DNA from: Verrucomicrobiota bacterium
GTDB taxonomy: Bacteria > Verrucomicrobiota > Verrucomicrobiia > Verrucomicrobiales > Akkermansiaceae
Length of the DNA: 9,512 bases
Direction of reading: 5' to 3'
Assembly: GCA_026397695.1 (NCBI GenBank)
Contig: JAPLUJ010000297.1
Coordinates: forward strand, 1-9,512
The notes under the pieces were generated by a model. That model did no database searches, was not told the DNA's origin, and worked only from the letters and a program-made list of their open reading frames with translations. The translations under genes and the position numbers were made by a program. Shown here piece after piece: positions 1 to 8,103 of this stretch; positions within the stretch are counted from its first letter, which is position 1; the number at the start of each line of letters is the position of its first letter.

Positions 1-600
1 AGAATCACGCCGACCGAGAAAATATCGGCGCGGTAGTCCACCAAGTGGGGAGAGTGGACAACTTCGGGTGCGGTGTAGTCGGGAGTGCCGTAGATCTCCT
101 CGTTTTCCCGGAGCTTTTTCTCGATCGGACGGGCGAGGCCGAAGTCGCCGATTTTCGGTTGGCCGTTGAGGTCGAGCAGGATATTCGACGGTTTGATGTC
201 ACGATGAATGATGCCGTTTTCGTGGGCGTGGGCGAGACCATTACAGATGCCGGTGACGAGCTTGATGGTTTCGTCGGTATCGAGGGCGATGCCGTGAGCG
301 GCGTGGAAAAGCGATTTTCCCGGCACATACTCCATGATGATATAGAGCATGCCATTGACCTCACCGAAGTAGTAAACGCCGATTAGATTGGGATGGTTGA
401 GGCGGGCCATCCTTGCTGAACTCCTGCGGCAGGATTTTAATCGCGACCGTGCGTTCGAGTGACTTCTGGACGGCGCGATACACCGCACCCATGCCGCCGG
501 TGGCAATCAGGGAGACGATTTCGTATCCTGGGAAAAGCGGGGCGAGACAGGCAAGCTCCGGAGCCAGGAAAGTGATGGGCGGCTTTTGGGAATCACTCAT
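1..600 (-). pseudogene. Ser/Thr protein kinase (Hanks type), frameshifted by an internal deletion, 3' end outside the window
   Basis: A eukaryotic-like Ser/Thr kinase that would phosphorylate proteins on Ser/Thr using ATP. From ATG at 600-598 the first frame gives a 79-residue product ending at TGA 363-361. It holds a glycine-rich loop (ATGGMGAV, residues 33-40) and the VAIK lysine (K55). At about position 410 homology switches frame: [18 protein letters not shown] starts at 410 and runs open to the left edge. This part has HRDIKPSN (HRD at 206-198), DFG (146-138), GTPDYTAPE and the [10 protein letters not shown] segment. In relatives about 12-14 residues lie between the FSKD and MARLNHP motifs, including the alpha-C helix glutamate that pairs with the VAIK lysine. 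Here they abut, and the frame is offset as expected for loss of 3k+2 nt. The product should therefore be inactive unless the lesion is a sequence or assembly error. The start lacks a clear Shine-Dalgarno. Kinase identity is very secure; pseudogene status is likely but unproven. Confidence 0.82.
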
Positions 601-667
601 TATAACAAGAGACAAGCGTCGGGAACTTGGGGACGAATGGAAATGATCCGGCAAGTTCTTGATTTCG

Positions 668-695
668 AGAATAATTATCCACAAATGACCGTCAA
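668..695 (-). promoter_or_regulatory. candidate sigma70-type promoter for the kinase gene
   Basis: On the minus strand TTGACG (695-690) is followed after 16 bp by TATTCT (673-668). This is a good -35 with a partial -10 (4/6 to TATAAT), about 67 nt upstream of the kinase ATG. The region is locally AT-rich within GC-rich DNA. The -35 overlaps the left arm of the hairpin at 693-712. This is by-eye matching only, and the group's promoter consensus is not well defined. Confidence 0.3.
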
Positions 696-712
696 TCCAA
701 TTTTTTGGATTG
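693..712. repeat. perfect 8-bp inverted repeat with 4-nt loop between divergent genes
   Basis: CAATCCAA (693-700), loop TTTT (701-704), TTGGATTG (705-712). The arms are perfect. It sits 46 bp before the CPBP protease start and about 90 bp before the kinase start, overlapping a candidate -35 box. It could be an operator for a dimeric regulator, or a hairpin in the leader of the plus-strand gene. It does not look like a terminator because the stem is AT-rich and no gene ends here. The rest of 601-758 holds no ORF that I would support. Confidence 0.6.
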
Positions 713-758
713 GCGTATGCGTGCAGCCGTCGCAAGTTTCCGCCGAACGAATCTCCTC

Positions 759-1679
759 ATGACCGACCCCACTGTGATGGTTCTCATCGGCAGTTTTGCC
801 ACCTCTGTCAGCCTGTTCGTGGTTTTCGCGCTGGTGCGCGGGGTGTTTGGCCGGACAAACCCGGCGGTGGTGGCGGTCGATTTCGCGCGGATGGATGAAG
901 CCTCGGCGTATCAGGCACCGGCGGTGGCCGCATTGCCGCCCGCACTGCCAGTCGGGCGGGTGCCTGTTTGGTTTTACAAGCCGCTGGATTTGGTGGGTGT
1001 CGTTTTCGTATTTGGAGTGTTTGGCATGTTGTCTTTTGCCACGGTGCGGTCCTCTAACGGCGCGCTTCCGACGATGAACCCCGTCACGCTGGTGGTCGGC
1101 ATCGGACTCCACTTCTTCATGGCGGGCATGGTCGCCATTTTGGTGGTCAGGCGTGTGGGTTGGGTGACCTGGCTCGGCCTGCGGTGGCGGGCTTGGTATT
1201 GGGTCTTCGTGCTGGCGCCCGGCGCGGTGCTTTTCATGTGGATGGTTTTCGGCGGCCTGCAAATTTCCGGTTATATGGAATGGATGCAATCGCTTGGCGT
1301 GGAAACGGTGCAGGATACCGTCAAGCTGTTGCAAAAATCGGAGGATCCGCTGATTCTGGGGTTGATGGGGCTGGCTGCGGTGGTCGTCGCGCCGCTGTGC
1401 GAGGAAACCGTGTTCCGCGGGTATTTCTATCCGGTGATGAAAAAATTCGCCGGGGCATGGTCAGCGGCGTTTTGTTCGTCGTTGGTATTCGCCTCCGCCC
1501 ACGGCAATCTAACATTCATGTTGCCATTGTTTGTTTTCGGCGGGGTATTGGTGTTCATTTACGAGAAAACCGGTTCCATATGGGCACCCATTGCCGTGCA
1601 TTTCTGTTTCAACAGTGCGACGGTGCTCGCGCAAATCGCCGTCCGCTACCACGCCATTCCGTTAGGATTCGCGCCGTGA
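759..1679 (+). CDS. CPBP family intramembrane glutamic-type metalloprotease
   Basis: A 306-residue integral membrane protein of the CPBP (CAAX protease and bacteriocin-processing, Rce1-like) family. Such enzymes cleave substrates within the membrane; bacterial members are often of unknown substrate. The signature motifs are all present: motif 1 EETVFR (E215, E216, R220), motif 2 FASAH (F244, H248) and motif 4 HFCFN (H281, N285). Hydrophobic segments lie near residues 6-26, 77-97, 109-130, 147-168, 198-213, 237-262 and 273-294. The ATG at 759 is chosen because the N-terminal membrane segment begins right after it. An in-frame ATG at 705 would add 18 polar residues and cannot be excluded. No strong Shine-Dalgarno precedes 759. 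The stop TGA overlaps the GTG start of thiL, so the two are probably co-transcribed and translationally coupled. All key residues are intact, so it should be active. Confidence 0.9.
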   Translation: MTDPTVMVLIGSFATSVSLFVVFALVRGVFGRTNPAVVAVDFARMDEASAYQAPAVAALPPALPVGRVPVWFYKPLDLVGVVFVFGVFGMLSFATVRSSNGALPTMNPVTLVVGIGLHFFMAGMVAILVVRRVGWVTWLGLRWRAWYWVFVLAPGAVLFMWMVFGGLQISGYMEWMQSLGVETVQDTVKLLQKSEDPLILGLMGLAAVVVAPLCEETVFRGYFYPVMKKFAGAWSAAFCSSLVFASAHGNLTFMLPLFVFGGVLVFIYEKTGSIWAPIAVHFCFNSATVLAQIAVRYHAIPLGFAP

Positions 1680-2581
1680 CCACGCTCCGCGATATCGGCG
1701 AAGACGCCTTGATCGCACGGCTTGTCAGCCTGGTGCCGCGGGATGAGCAACCCGCGGCCGGGCCGGGGGATGACTGTGCGGTGATCGATCCCGGCCCGGG
1801 CCGTGACACGCTGCAATTGTTGAAGACCGACGCCGTGGTGGGGCGGGTGCATTTTCTGCCTGACACCCCGGCCCGGGCGGTCGGATGGAAGGCTGCGGCG
1901 CGCGTCGTTTCGGATTTTGCGGCGATGGGCGGGAGACCCGAACGATTTTTGGTGACGGTGGCGTTGTCTGCGGAAACCGAATTGATCTGGGTGGAGGACT
2001 TGTATCGCGGTATCGGCGATTGTTTGAGAACCTTCGGTGCGGTGCTTGCCGGAGGTGAAACCACCAGCGTTCCGCCGGGATGTGTGCCGGTGATTTCCAT
2101 CGCCGCCACCGGCAGCGTCCGGCGCCAGCACCTCGTCCTCCGCTCCACCGCCCAACCCGGCCACAGGTTGTTCGTCACCGGCACCCTCGGCGGCTCCGGG
2201 CTAACAAAACACCTGCATTTCACCCCGCGTATCAATGAAACAAGCTGGTTGGTGACGCACTTCAAGCCATCGGCGATGCTGGATCTATCGGATGGTCTGG
2301 CGCAGGATTTACCGCGCCTGGCCACCGCGTCCGGCTGCGGTTTTGTGCTCGACGAAGCCGGGTTGCCATTGACGCCCGGCTGTGACATCGCACAGGCATT
2401 GGGGGATGGCGAGGATTTCGAGATGTTGTTCACGCTGGAGCCCGACCGGGTGGCCGCGTTGCTAACAGCCTGGCCCGGGGTCTTTCCGGAGTTGCCGCTG
2501 ACGGTGATCGGGCACATGGTTGCAGCGGGCGCGGGGGCTATGCTAACAGGAGGGTGGGATCACTTTAAGACTGACAGGTGA
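1676..2581 (+). CDS. thiL: thiamine-monophosphate kinase (ThiL)
   Basis: Phosphorylates thiamine monophosphate to thiamine diphosphate with ATP, the last step of cofactor biosynthesis, in the cytoplasm. Family landmarks in order: GDDCAVI (31-37), KTDAVVGRVHF (50-60), SDFAAMGG (79-86), GGETT (126-130), LDLSDGL (202-208), GEDFEMLF (245-252) and a C-terminal GWDHF (293-297). The protein is 301 residues from the GTG start, a little shorter than the roughly 325 of the E. coli enzyme. The usual VEGVHF is VVGRVHF here, so the acidic residue at that position is replaced by glycine; the other Asp motifs are kept. The start is GTG 1676, within a GTGA overlap with the protease stop. An AGGA (1664-1667) sits 8 nt upstream, and homology begins at once (LRDIGEDALIARL). 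The frame stays open further upstream only as a shadow inside the protease gene. No other thiamine genes are visible nearby. Confidence 0.92.
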   Translation: MTTLRDIGEDALIARLVSLVPRDEQPAAGPGDDCAVIDPGPGRDTLQLLKTDAVVGRVHFLPDTPARAVGWKAAARVVSDFAAMGGRPERFLVTVALSAETELIWVEDLYRGIGDCLRTFGAVLAGGETTSVPPGCVPVISIAATGSVRRQHLVLRSTAQPGHRLFVTGTLGGSGLTKHLHFTPRINETSWLVTHFKPSAMLDLSDGLAQDLPRLATASGCGFVLDEAGLPLTPGCDIAQALGDGEDFEMLFTLEPDRVAALLTAWPGVFPELPLTVIGHMVAAGAGAMLTGGWDHFKTDR

Positions 2582-2591
2582 AGCGCGCGCT

Positions 2592-2623
2592 GCACCGCAG
2601 TCCACAGTCCTCTCAGCCGGTGC
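2592..2623. terminator. weak candidate hairpin between convergent genes
   Basis: GCACCG (2592-2597) can pair with CGGTGC (2618-2623) across a 20-nt loop in the 31-bp gap, and overlaps the last codons of the convergent CreD-like gene. No T-run follows directly; the nearest plus-strand T6 is about 18 nt further, at 2642-2647. It could end transcription of both converging units, but the long loop makes this doubtful. Confidence 0.2.
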
Positions 2624-3818
2624 GCAGCGGCAGGGCAGGTGGTTTTTTGGCAAAGAAGGTTTTCCAATCGATGCTTGCGGTGAGGAACATCAGCAAGGCG
2701 AGGGTGATCACGCCCAACACGGCCAGAGTGATGCCTGTTAGACCGTCGATGAAAAACGAGGCGCTGAACAACACCAGATAGACCGCCTGCGCGGGCAGCG
2801 CGATCTTTAACAGGCCATTGCCGCCGACGGTTTTAAGATAACCGCAGACCAGCAGCATGGAGGCGGCGGCGGAAATCCCGAAGCTCGGGAACAATGGGAG
2901 AAGATCCACGAGATATGCGAATAACAGATGAAAGGCGAAAAATCCGGCGGCGATGAAAAACACATGCATGGGGTGCAGCGGGCACCCCTTCATGGCACCT
3001 ATCAGCAGCACGATGGTGACGAAAAACAACAGGGATACCGGCGCGAAAAAGGCGATGCGCGCAGCAACCGGGCCGGCATTCAGGCGCTTGGGCATGTCCA
3101 TGCCGATCGATGGCGCTGCCAGAACATCGGGATAATCCCACACCAGCGAGAAGCCATCGGGGTCCTGGGTGCGCTCGCCGGGCGAGCCGGTGCCGACCGG
3201 GAAATTGATCTCGGCAAAGTTGGTGCGCATGGTGAGTTTGAAGTTCGCGATGCGGTGGTTGTCGGGGAAATGATACTTCCAGGTGTTGGTGCCGCGGGTG
3301 CGATAAGCGGTGTGGAGGGTGACCGCGCCGGACGCGGGCAGCAGGATCGCACGGGTGACCCTGCCGGACGGGCCCGGCACGGATTGGGCCGGGTTGTCAT
3401 CGTCACCTAACAAAAACGCGAAGCCATGGAGTCCGGCGGTTTCTGCGGGCAGGGGATAGGAGATATAGAATGTCTGCGGGATTTTCGTGGGGTTGGTGAA
3501 GACATAATCGCTCTTGACGTCCACTTCATACGTGCGGTGCCACAGCAGGCCGCGGCGTTTCGGTTCCGATGCGAGATGGACCGTCACCTGCGAGGACGAG
3601 GGTAACAGCTGGGCCCTGCCACCCGGGGCATTGGGCGTTTCGAACCATGCTTGCGGGTGCTCCTGGGTGAGGGCCGGTCCCCACACGCCGGAAACTTCCT
3701 TTTGCAGGGTGGCGGAAGATTCGTTCGTCCGATACGCCAGCGCAGCTCCTAGCAGGAACCAGGCGGCGGTGGTGCAGGCGATGATGGCTAGCGATGCGAT
3801 GAGATGGCTGGTTTTCAT
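2613..3818 (-). CDS. CreD-like inner-membrane protein
   Basis: A 401-residue membrane protein resembling the CreD (Cet) family. E. coli CreD is an inner-membrane protein of the CreBC regulon, linked to envelope integrity, colicin E2 tolerance and beta-lactam response; its biochemistry is unknown. Architecture: an N-terminal membrane anchor (7-28), an exported beta-rich domain (about 30-250) with a KRRGLLWHRTYEVDV stretch like the CreD middle region, then five hydrophobic segments (255-276, 283-306, 312-328, 337-353, 358-380). It ends in a LTASIDW motif (379-385) that matches the MYLTRKIDW-type end of CreD. Length is slightly below the roughly 450 of E. coli CreD. ATG 3818-3816 is placed directly before the anchor and has no obvious Shine-Dalgarno. 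It starts 23 bp after the upstream gene's stop, so it is probably the third gene of the pbpC operon. The family call rests on recalled motif and topology similarity, not an alignment. Confidence 0.6.
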   Translation of the reverse strand: MKTSHLIASLAIIACTTAAWFLLGAALAYRTNESSATLQKEVSGVWGPALTQEHPQAWFETPNAPGGRAQLLPSSSQVTVHLASEPKRRGLLWHRTYEVDVKSDYVFTNPTKIPQTFYISYPLPAETAGLHGFAFLLGDDDNPAQSVPGPSGRVTRAILLPASGAVTLHTAYRTRGTNTWKYHFPDNHRIANFKLTMRTNFAEINFPVGTGSPGERTQDPDGFSLVWDYPDVLAAPSIGMDMPKRLNAGPVAARIAFFAPVSLLFFVTIVLLIGAMKGCPLHPMHVFFIAAGFFAFHLLFAYLVDLLPLFPSFGISAAASMLLVCGYLKTVGGNGLLKIALPAQAVYLVLFSASFFIDGLTGITLAVLGVITLALLMFLTASIDWKTFFAKKPPALPLRTG

Positions 3819-3841
3819 GGTTTCAGGGGATCATGTGTGGG

Positions 3842-5479
3842 TTAGCGGTTGAGGTCCGAGCGTTGATAGAAGAGCTGGATTTCCGGGCGTTCATCGCGGC
3901 AGAGGTTTTTCTTGAGGGTGATGCGGGATGGCGGTGCGCTGGTGGCGGCTTGCTGACGCGTGAGGTTGCCGTGGGTTTCCGCCTGATAGCCGGCGGGCAG
4001 ATCGACACACCAAACGAGCGCGTGGATGAACAACGGCACCTTGGGCAGTGCCAACTTGACGGTGCCATCGACCGGATCGAGGGCGGTGGTGCGTCCGGTG
4101 AACGCACACGTCAAACGCGAGCTTTCTCGCTGCGCGGGGAGCGTGATTTTCAGCGCGCCAGCGCCGAGATCCACCGGCGAAACCGGTTTGCCCGCGACCT
4201 CGCAGGATAACAGTTTCATGCCATCCGGGGTGTCCAACACAAAACCTAACTGACCCTTGTGCTCGATTTTGAGGTCGCCGGTGGCGAGCATCGCACCATC
4301 CGGCTCGATTTTCAGCGACCATTCCGCGGTGCCCACCACGCCATCCGCGATGGCGGCCACGGGAATGGGGGTGACTGTTAGATCGGCCGTGGTGGCGGCT
4401 TCGAGATGCTGGCAGCCGGTGCCCTGCAGGGATTCCGCGAAAGTGGCGGGCAGTCCTTGGGCGGATAGTGGTGGGGTGAGGCCGTCCGCCGCATAAGCAA
4501 GCACCGCTGAGGTGGCGATGATGAAGCGGGTGCGAGTACCCTCACCGCCCGGTGCCTGGAGGTGCCACGTGCGATCCAGCGGACGCAGCGGCATGCGGTA
4601 GCCAAGCGCCACCTGGCGGTCGAGGATGCCGCGCGTTTTCCACACGAGCGTGATGCCGAGCGCGCGGTTTGCTCCGCGGATTTTTGTTTGGGAAACCAGG
4701 TCATCACCGGTGACCGTCACGTCCTGCGCATCGGGTGGCATGGGCAACACGGCTTCCACACCCGAGCCGTCCGCCGCAGACGCGCGGGCGATTGTCTGAT
4801 AGATCAACCCGCCGTCCGCCGGGATGACCAGCGCCTGGTTCTGCCAGGTCCAGATGGAGGGGTCCGGCGGGCGTAGCGCCTCGCGTGTTTCGTGGCTGTC
4901 TAACATGTGGATCGTCAGGGTCTGTCCGTCGGGCGGGAGCGGGCGGATTTGTCCGGCTGCCAGGGTTTCCTCGGTATCGTCGCATGCGAGGACGACCGAC
5001 CGGTCCGCAGGCAGCTCGCCCGTTTCGAAAATAACAGATGGACAAGCGGGCAAGGACAACGTGAAGCGGTTCTTGCTGAGGATGGGCAGCAGGCGCAGTT
5101 GCAGGGTGCGGCTGCCCGCTTGATCGAGTGCCAGACAGAGGGATTTGCCTTCGACGACGAGCACCGCGTCCTTGGGGTCCTGTTGTTCCAGCGACACGTC
5201 ACCGGCAACTAACGGAACGAGCGCCACCTCGCTGCTGAAGCAGGTGGCGCGGAAGGTGGCATCAAGCACCGGGCGGCCGTTCTCGAACGACAGCCGCAGG
5301 CGCGCGGCGAGCAGTGCGGGTTTGGGCGAGGGTGGTTTGGCCGGCGGTTCCGCGCGGGCCAGCAGTTGTTTGAGCTCGCCATAGGGAATACGGACTTCCG
5401 CGTTGTCCAATCCCTGGCCCCGCAGAGCCGGCATGTTTGTTAGAATGCATATCCCGAGTATCAGTGTGTGTTGGGTCAT
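3842..5479 (-). CDS. probable secreted protein of unknown function
   Basis: I do not recognise a named family for this 545-residue protein. The N-terminus (residues 1-22) has a hydrophobic core, LILGICIL, then ALRGQ as a possible signal-peptidase site, but no basic residues before it, so export is likely rather than certain. A short helical stretch (IPYGELKQLLARAE) and a Pro/Lys-rich linker (45-54) follow. The rest looks like repeated beta-rich modules (alternating short hydrophobic strands rich in T, V, D and G) with no transmembrane segment and no recognisable catalytic motif. The C-terminus is basic and polar. It lies between pbpC (68 bp upstream) and the CreD-like gene (23 bp downstream) on one strand, which suggests a periplasmic or outer-surface role in the same envelope process, perhaps as a partner of the CreD-like exported domain. 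The start is ATG 5479-5477 without a visible Shine-Dalgarno; an alternative Met is at residue 16. The reading frame looks intact. Confidence 0.75.
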   Translation of the reverse strand: MTQHTLILGICILTNMPALRGQGLDNAEVRIPYGELKQLLARAEPPAKPPSPKPALLAARLRLSFENGRPVLDATFRATCFSSEVALVPLVAGDVSLEQQDPKDAVLVVEGKSLCLALDQAGSRTLQLRLLPILSKNRFTLSLPACPSVIFETGELPADRSVVLACDDTEETLAAGQIRPLPPDGQTLTIHMLDSHETREALRPPDPSIWTWQNQALVIPADGGLIYQTIARASAADGSGVEAVLPMPPDAQDVTVTGDDLVSQTKIRGANRALGITLVWKTRGILDRQVALGYRMPLRPLDRTWHLQAPGGEGTRTRFIIATSAVLAYAADGLTPPLSAQGLPATFAESLQGTGCQHLEAATTADLTVTPIPVAAIADGVVGTAEWSLKIEPDGAMLATGDLKIEHKGQLGFVLDTPDGMKLLSCEVAGKPVSPVDLGAGALKITLPAQRESSRLTCAFTGRTTALDPVDGTVKLALPKVPLFIHALVWCVDLPAGYQAETHGNLTRQQAATSAPPSRITLKKNLCRDERPEIQLFYQRSDLNR

Positions 5480-5547
5480 GCGGGCAGTGGGCCGTCATGT
5501 CCGTGAACTGCTGATGAAAGCCGCGTGAAATATATAGGAATACGGCG

Positions 5548-7854
5548 TCACATCGCCTTCACATGGAGGGTGATGTTCTGTGATGTGCCGGTGCGCGGGT
5601 CGGTGGCGGTCAGGGTGTGGGTGCCGGGCGCGAGGTGGATGACGGGTTCGGGGATGGCGGGATCGATGCGCAGGGTGGGCGAAGACCAGCGGGCGGTGCC
5701 GGGCAGATTGGTGACGGGGCGGAGTTTGTCGGAGCGGGAGGGGATTTCCGGGTCTAGCAGAAGTGTGATGCCATCCGCCGGAGTGATGATTTTGAGCGGC
5801 TCCATGAGGGCGGGCGCGGGATCCATGGCCACTTCGTTGCGGCGCTGGTTGTGGCGGCTGGCAAACCACCCGGCATAGGTGGGAGCCAACAGAACCTTGC
5901 CGGCAGCATCATAATCGGCAGTCGTGGCAACCGGCGTAACCTGACCGGCCGGCACCAACTCGGGCCGCACATGCGGGTTTTGCGGGTCGGCTGGAACGAG
6001 TTTGCCGGTGCGCGAATCGATATGGATATCTATCAATCCGTTAGGACGCGCGAACCATGTTGGCGCGTGGGCGCGGTGGATGCGCAGCATGGCGCGATGG
6101 AAGATCGGTCCCGCGCCCGAGACTCCCGAAATGCCTTTCATCGGTTGATTCTCAAAATTTCCGGCCCACACGCCGACGGTGAATTCCGGGGTGAATCCGA
6201 GGCACCAGTTGTCGCGGAAATCCGACGAGGTGCCGGTTTTCACCGCGCAACGGAATGGCAGGTCGAGCGGGCCGCCGGGCGGGAAGGACGGGGCGCGGGC
6301 CGCTTGGTCTGATAGAATGTCGGCGATGAGGAAAAACGCGCCGGCGGAAAACGGCAGGCGGGATTCCACAAGGGGGGCGGACGGGTCCGGGAAGAGGACG
6401 GGCGGGAGGTGACGACCGCCACGGGCAAGCGTGGCGTAGGCATTGGCGAGCTCTAACAGGCGGACGGGGGCATTGCCGATGGTGAGACCGAGACCGGCGG
6501 CCGAGGAGCCGGGGCCGAGGGTGCTGAAACCGAGCGAGGTGAGCAGGTGATAGAGCGGAGCAGGTCCGCCGAGAGCGTCGAGTTCGCGCATCGCGGGAAC
6601 ATTGAGCGAGCAGGCCAGCGCGCTGCGCAAGGTGACCGGGCCGCGGTAGGCGTGATCGTAGTTTTCCGGCAGGTCCAGACCCTGCGGGGTGCGGAACGGG
6701 CTGGGAATATCGGCGAGAATGGACGCGGGTGTGCGGTGGATGCGCTCCAGCGCTAACAGATAGGTGAACGGCTTGAGCGTGGACCCCGGCGAGCGCGGGA
6801 CCAGCGTGCCGTTGAGTTGGCCGCCGCGCGGATCACGCCATGCGGCCGAGGAAACGAGCGCGAAAATTTCCCCGGTGGGATTGTGGATCACCACTACTGC
6901 GGCGTGGCGGAGATTGGCGTCCTTCAACTTCGAGGTTTCCTCGTGGACGATGGCTTCGATTGCACGCTGGAGGGGAAGATCGAGGGTGGTTTGGATGATC
7001 GCTTGCGGCGCGGTCCGGTTTTTTTCTATCGGAGAGATGAGTGCGGCAAGCCACGGGGCGGCGCGGGATTCCGCGAGCGGGCGGAGGTCGAGCGGTTCGG
7101 TGAGCGCGGTGGCGATGCGGGCGGGGTCGGCTGTTCCGTTAGATGCGAGACGCCGGAGCACGAGGTTGCGACGTGCAATGGCGCGCTCCGGGTGGCGCAG
7201 GGGATTGAGGCGCGACGGGGCTTGCGGGATGCCGGCTAGCAGGGCGCACTCGGCGAGTGAGAGATCAGCCAGTGGTTTTTGAAAATAGAAGCGCGCGGCC
7301 TCGGCAGCCCCGATGCGCAGGTTGCCGTAATCGATGCGGTTGAGATAGGCGGTGAGGATGCGGGGTTTGGACCACATCATTTCGAGGCGCCGGGCGGCGA
7401 GCGCCTCATGGATTTTCGTGAACGGGGTGCGGTGCGCGGGCGGGGATGAGATCTTGACGAGCTGTTGGGTGATGGTCGAGGCCCCGGAAACAATCCGCAT
7501 GTGCGAGAGCAAATCGCGTGCCGCACGCGCCGTGGCAAACCAATCGACCCCGCCGTGGGCGTAATACCGCTTGTCCTCGGCGGCCAGCGTGCAGGCTATC
7601 AGATCCGGCGGCAGCTTGTCCGGTGTAACCGGCGTGGAGCGGGACGCGTCCGGCCATGCCAGATGCGAAATCGGAGTCCCCTGGCGGTCCACCACAACTG
7701 GTGAGGCATCCGGGTTTTGCAAGAGCCCGGCCGGCGGAGACACGCAAAACGGCGCGATGAGCCAGGCGAGCACCGCAATGGCAGCGATGATGCCGCAACG
7801 GAAAAGGACGCGGCGATTGGGCAGGCGCAGTTTCAAGAGGCCACAAGATGCCAC
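5548..7854 (-). CDS. pbpC: penicillin-binding protein 1C (bifunctional transglycosylase/transpeptidase)
   Basis: A class A PBP that polymerises lipid II glycan strands and carries a transpeptidase domain, anchored in the inner membrane and facing the periplasm. From the GTG at 7854 it has 768 residues, almost the length of E. coli PbpC (770). It has a membrane anchor (about 16-36), then a GT51 domain with the catalytic glutamate in EDKRYYAH (E93), GASTITQQL (124-132) and the EALAARRLE region. The transpeptidase domain has SxxK as STLK (358-361), SxN as SLN (416-418) and KTGT (539-542). A C-terminal BiPBP_C-type domain (about 690-765) starts with ITPADGITLLLDP. All catalytic motifs are intact. 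The frame is open upstream to an ATG at 8118, but that extension is Gly/Cys-rich, overlaps the divergent gene and is not credible. TTG 7836 is a second possible start; neither has a clear Shine-Dalgarno. In E. coli pbpC is next to an alpha-2-macroglobulin gene, which is absent downstream here. Confidence 0.93.
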   Translation of the reverse strand: MASCGLLKLRLPNRRVLFRCGIIAAIAVLAWLIAPFCVSPPAGLLQNPDASPVVVDRQGTPISHLAWPDASRSTPVTPDKLPPDLIACTLAAEDKRYYAHGGVDWFATARAARDLLSHMRIVSGASTITQQLVKISSPPAHRTPFTKIHEALAARRLEMMWSKPRILTAYLNRIDYGNLRIGAAEAARFYFQKPLADLSLAECALLAGIPQAPSRLNPLRHPERAIARRNLVLRRLASNGTADPARIATALTEPLDLRPLAESRAAPWLAALISPIEKNRTAPQAIIQTTLDLPLQRAIEAIVHEETSKLKDANLRHAAVVVIHNPTGEIFALVSSAAWRDPRGGQLNGTLVPRSPGSTLKPFTYLLALERIHRTPASILADIPSPFRTPQGLDLPENYDHAYRGPVTLRSALACSLNVPAMRELDALGGPAPLYHLLTSLGFSTLGPGSSAAGLGLTIGNAPVRLLELANAYATLARGGRHLPPVLFPDPSAPLVESRLPFSAGAFFLIADILSDQAARAPSFPPGGPLDLPFRCAVKTGTSSDFRDNWCLGFTPEFTVGVWAGNFENQPMKGISGVSGAGPIFHRAMLRIHRAHAPTWFARPNGLIDIHIDSRTGKLVPADPQNPHVRPELVPAGQVTPVATTADYDAAGKVLLAPTYAGWFASRHNQRRNEVAMDPAPALMEPLKIITPADGITLLLDPEIPSRSDKLRPVTNLPGTARWSSPTLRIDPAIPEPVIHLAPGTHTLTATDPRTGTSQNITLHVKAM

Positions 7855-7918
7855 AATTGTCCGCGGAATGAAGCGCGAACTGTGCCCCACGGCGCAAAAC
7901 CAGGTGGCGGCCTGACAA

Positions 7919-7927
7919 ATCTTAACA
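7919..7927 (-). promoter_or_regulatory. candidate extended -10 promoter element for pbpC
   Basis: On the minus strand TGT directly precedes TAAGAT (7924-7919), forming TGnTAAGAT, an extended -10 type element about 65 nt upstream of the GTG start. No good -35 is visible in the G-rich stretch behind it. It would drive the pbpC / secreted protein / CreD-like unit. By-eye match only. Confidence 0.22.
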
Positions 7928-8097
7928 CATCCCCCACCCTCGCCACCACACCCCATCCGCGACCCCCCATCGCAACCACCATCCGCGACCTTGACGGGGC
8001 GGGCATTAAGCGTTAACCACCCATCCCCGCCGTCCAGATCGACGCACTTTTTCCAGCAGATGAAAACGCCGCCACCTGTCATCTTGTCCTTGCCCGC

Positions 8098-8103
8098 AGG
8101 AGG
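8098..8103 (+). promoter_or_regulatory. strong Shine-Dalgarno for the CDP-alcohol phosphatidyltransferase
   Basis: AGGAGG lies 6 nt before the ATG at 8110. It is the only strong Shine-Dalgarno in the window and fixes the start of this gene; the other genes have weak or no such signal. Confidence 0.85.

Noticed and set aside
45..386. Plus-strand ORF of 113 codons opposite the kinase
   Set aside because: It is the reverse of the strongly conserved kinase catalytic region, with no motif of its own.
361..420. Programmed frameshift or translational bypass in the kinase gene
   Set aside because: Those mechanisms skip or re-read bases that are present. Here conserved residues themselves are missing, so recoding could not restore the protein.
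675..1334. Minus-strand ORF of 219 codons rich in His, Arg and Pro
   Set aside because: Antisense shadow of the CPBP gene; composition is typical of a reversed GC-rich frame and no motif is recognisable.
1160..1675. The thiL frame stays open for about 170 codons upstream of its GTG start
   Set aside because: It overlaps the CPBP gene, whose motifs are intact in the other frame, and ThiL homology begins exactly at the GTG. The extension is a GC-rich shadow.
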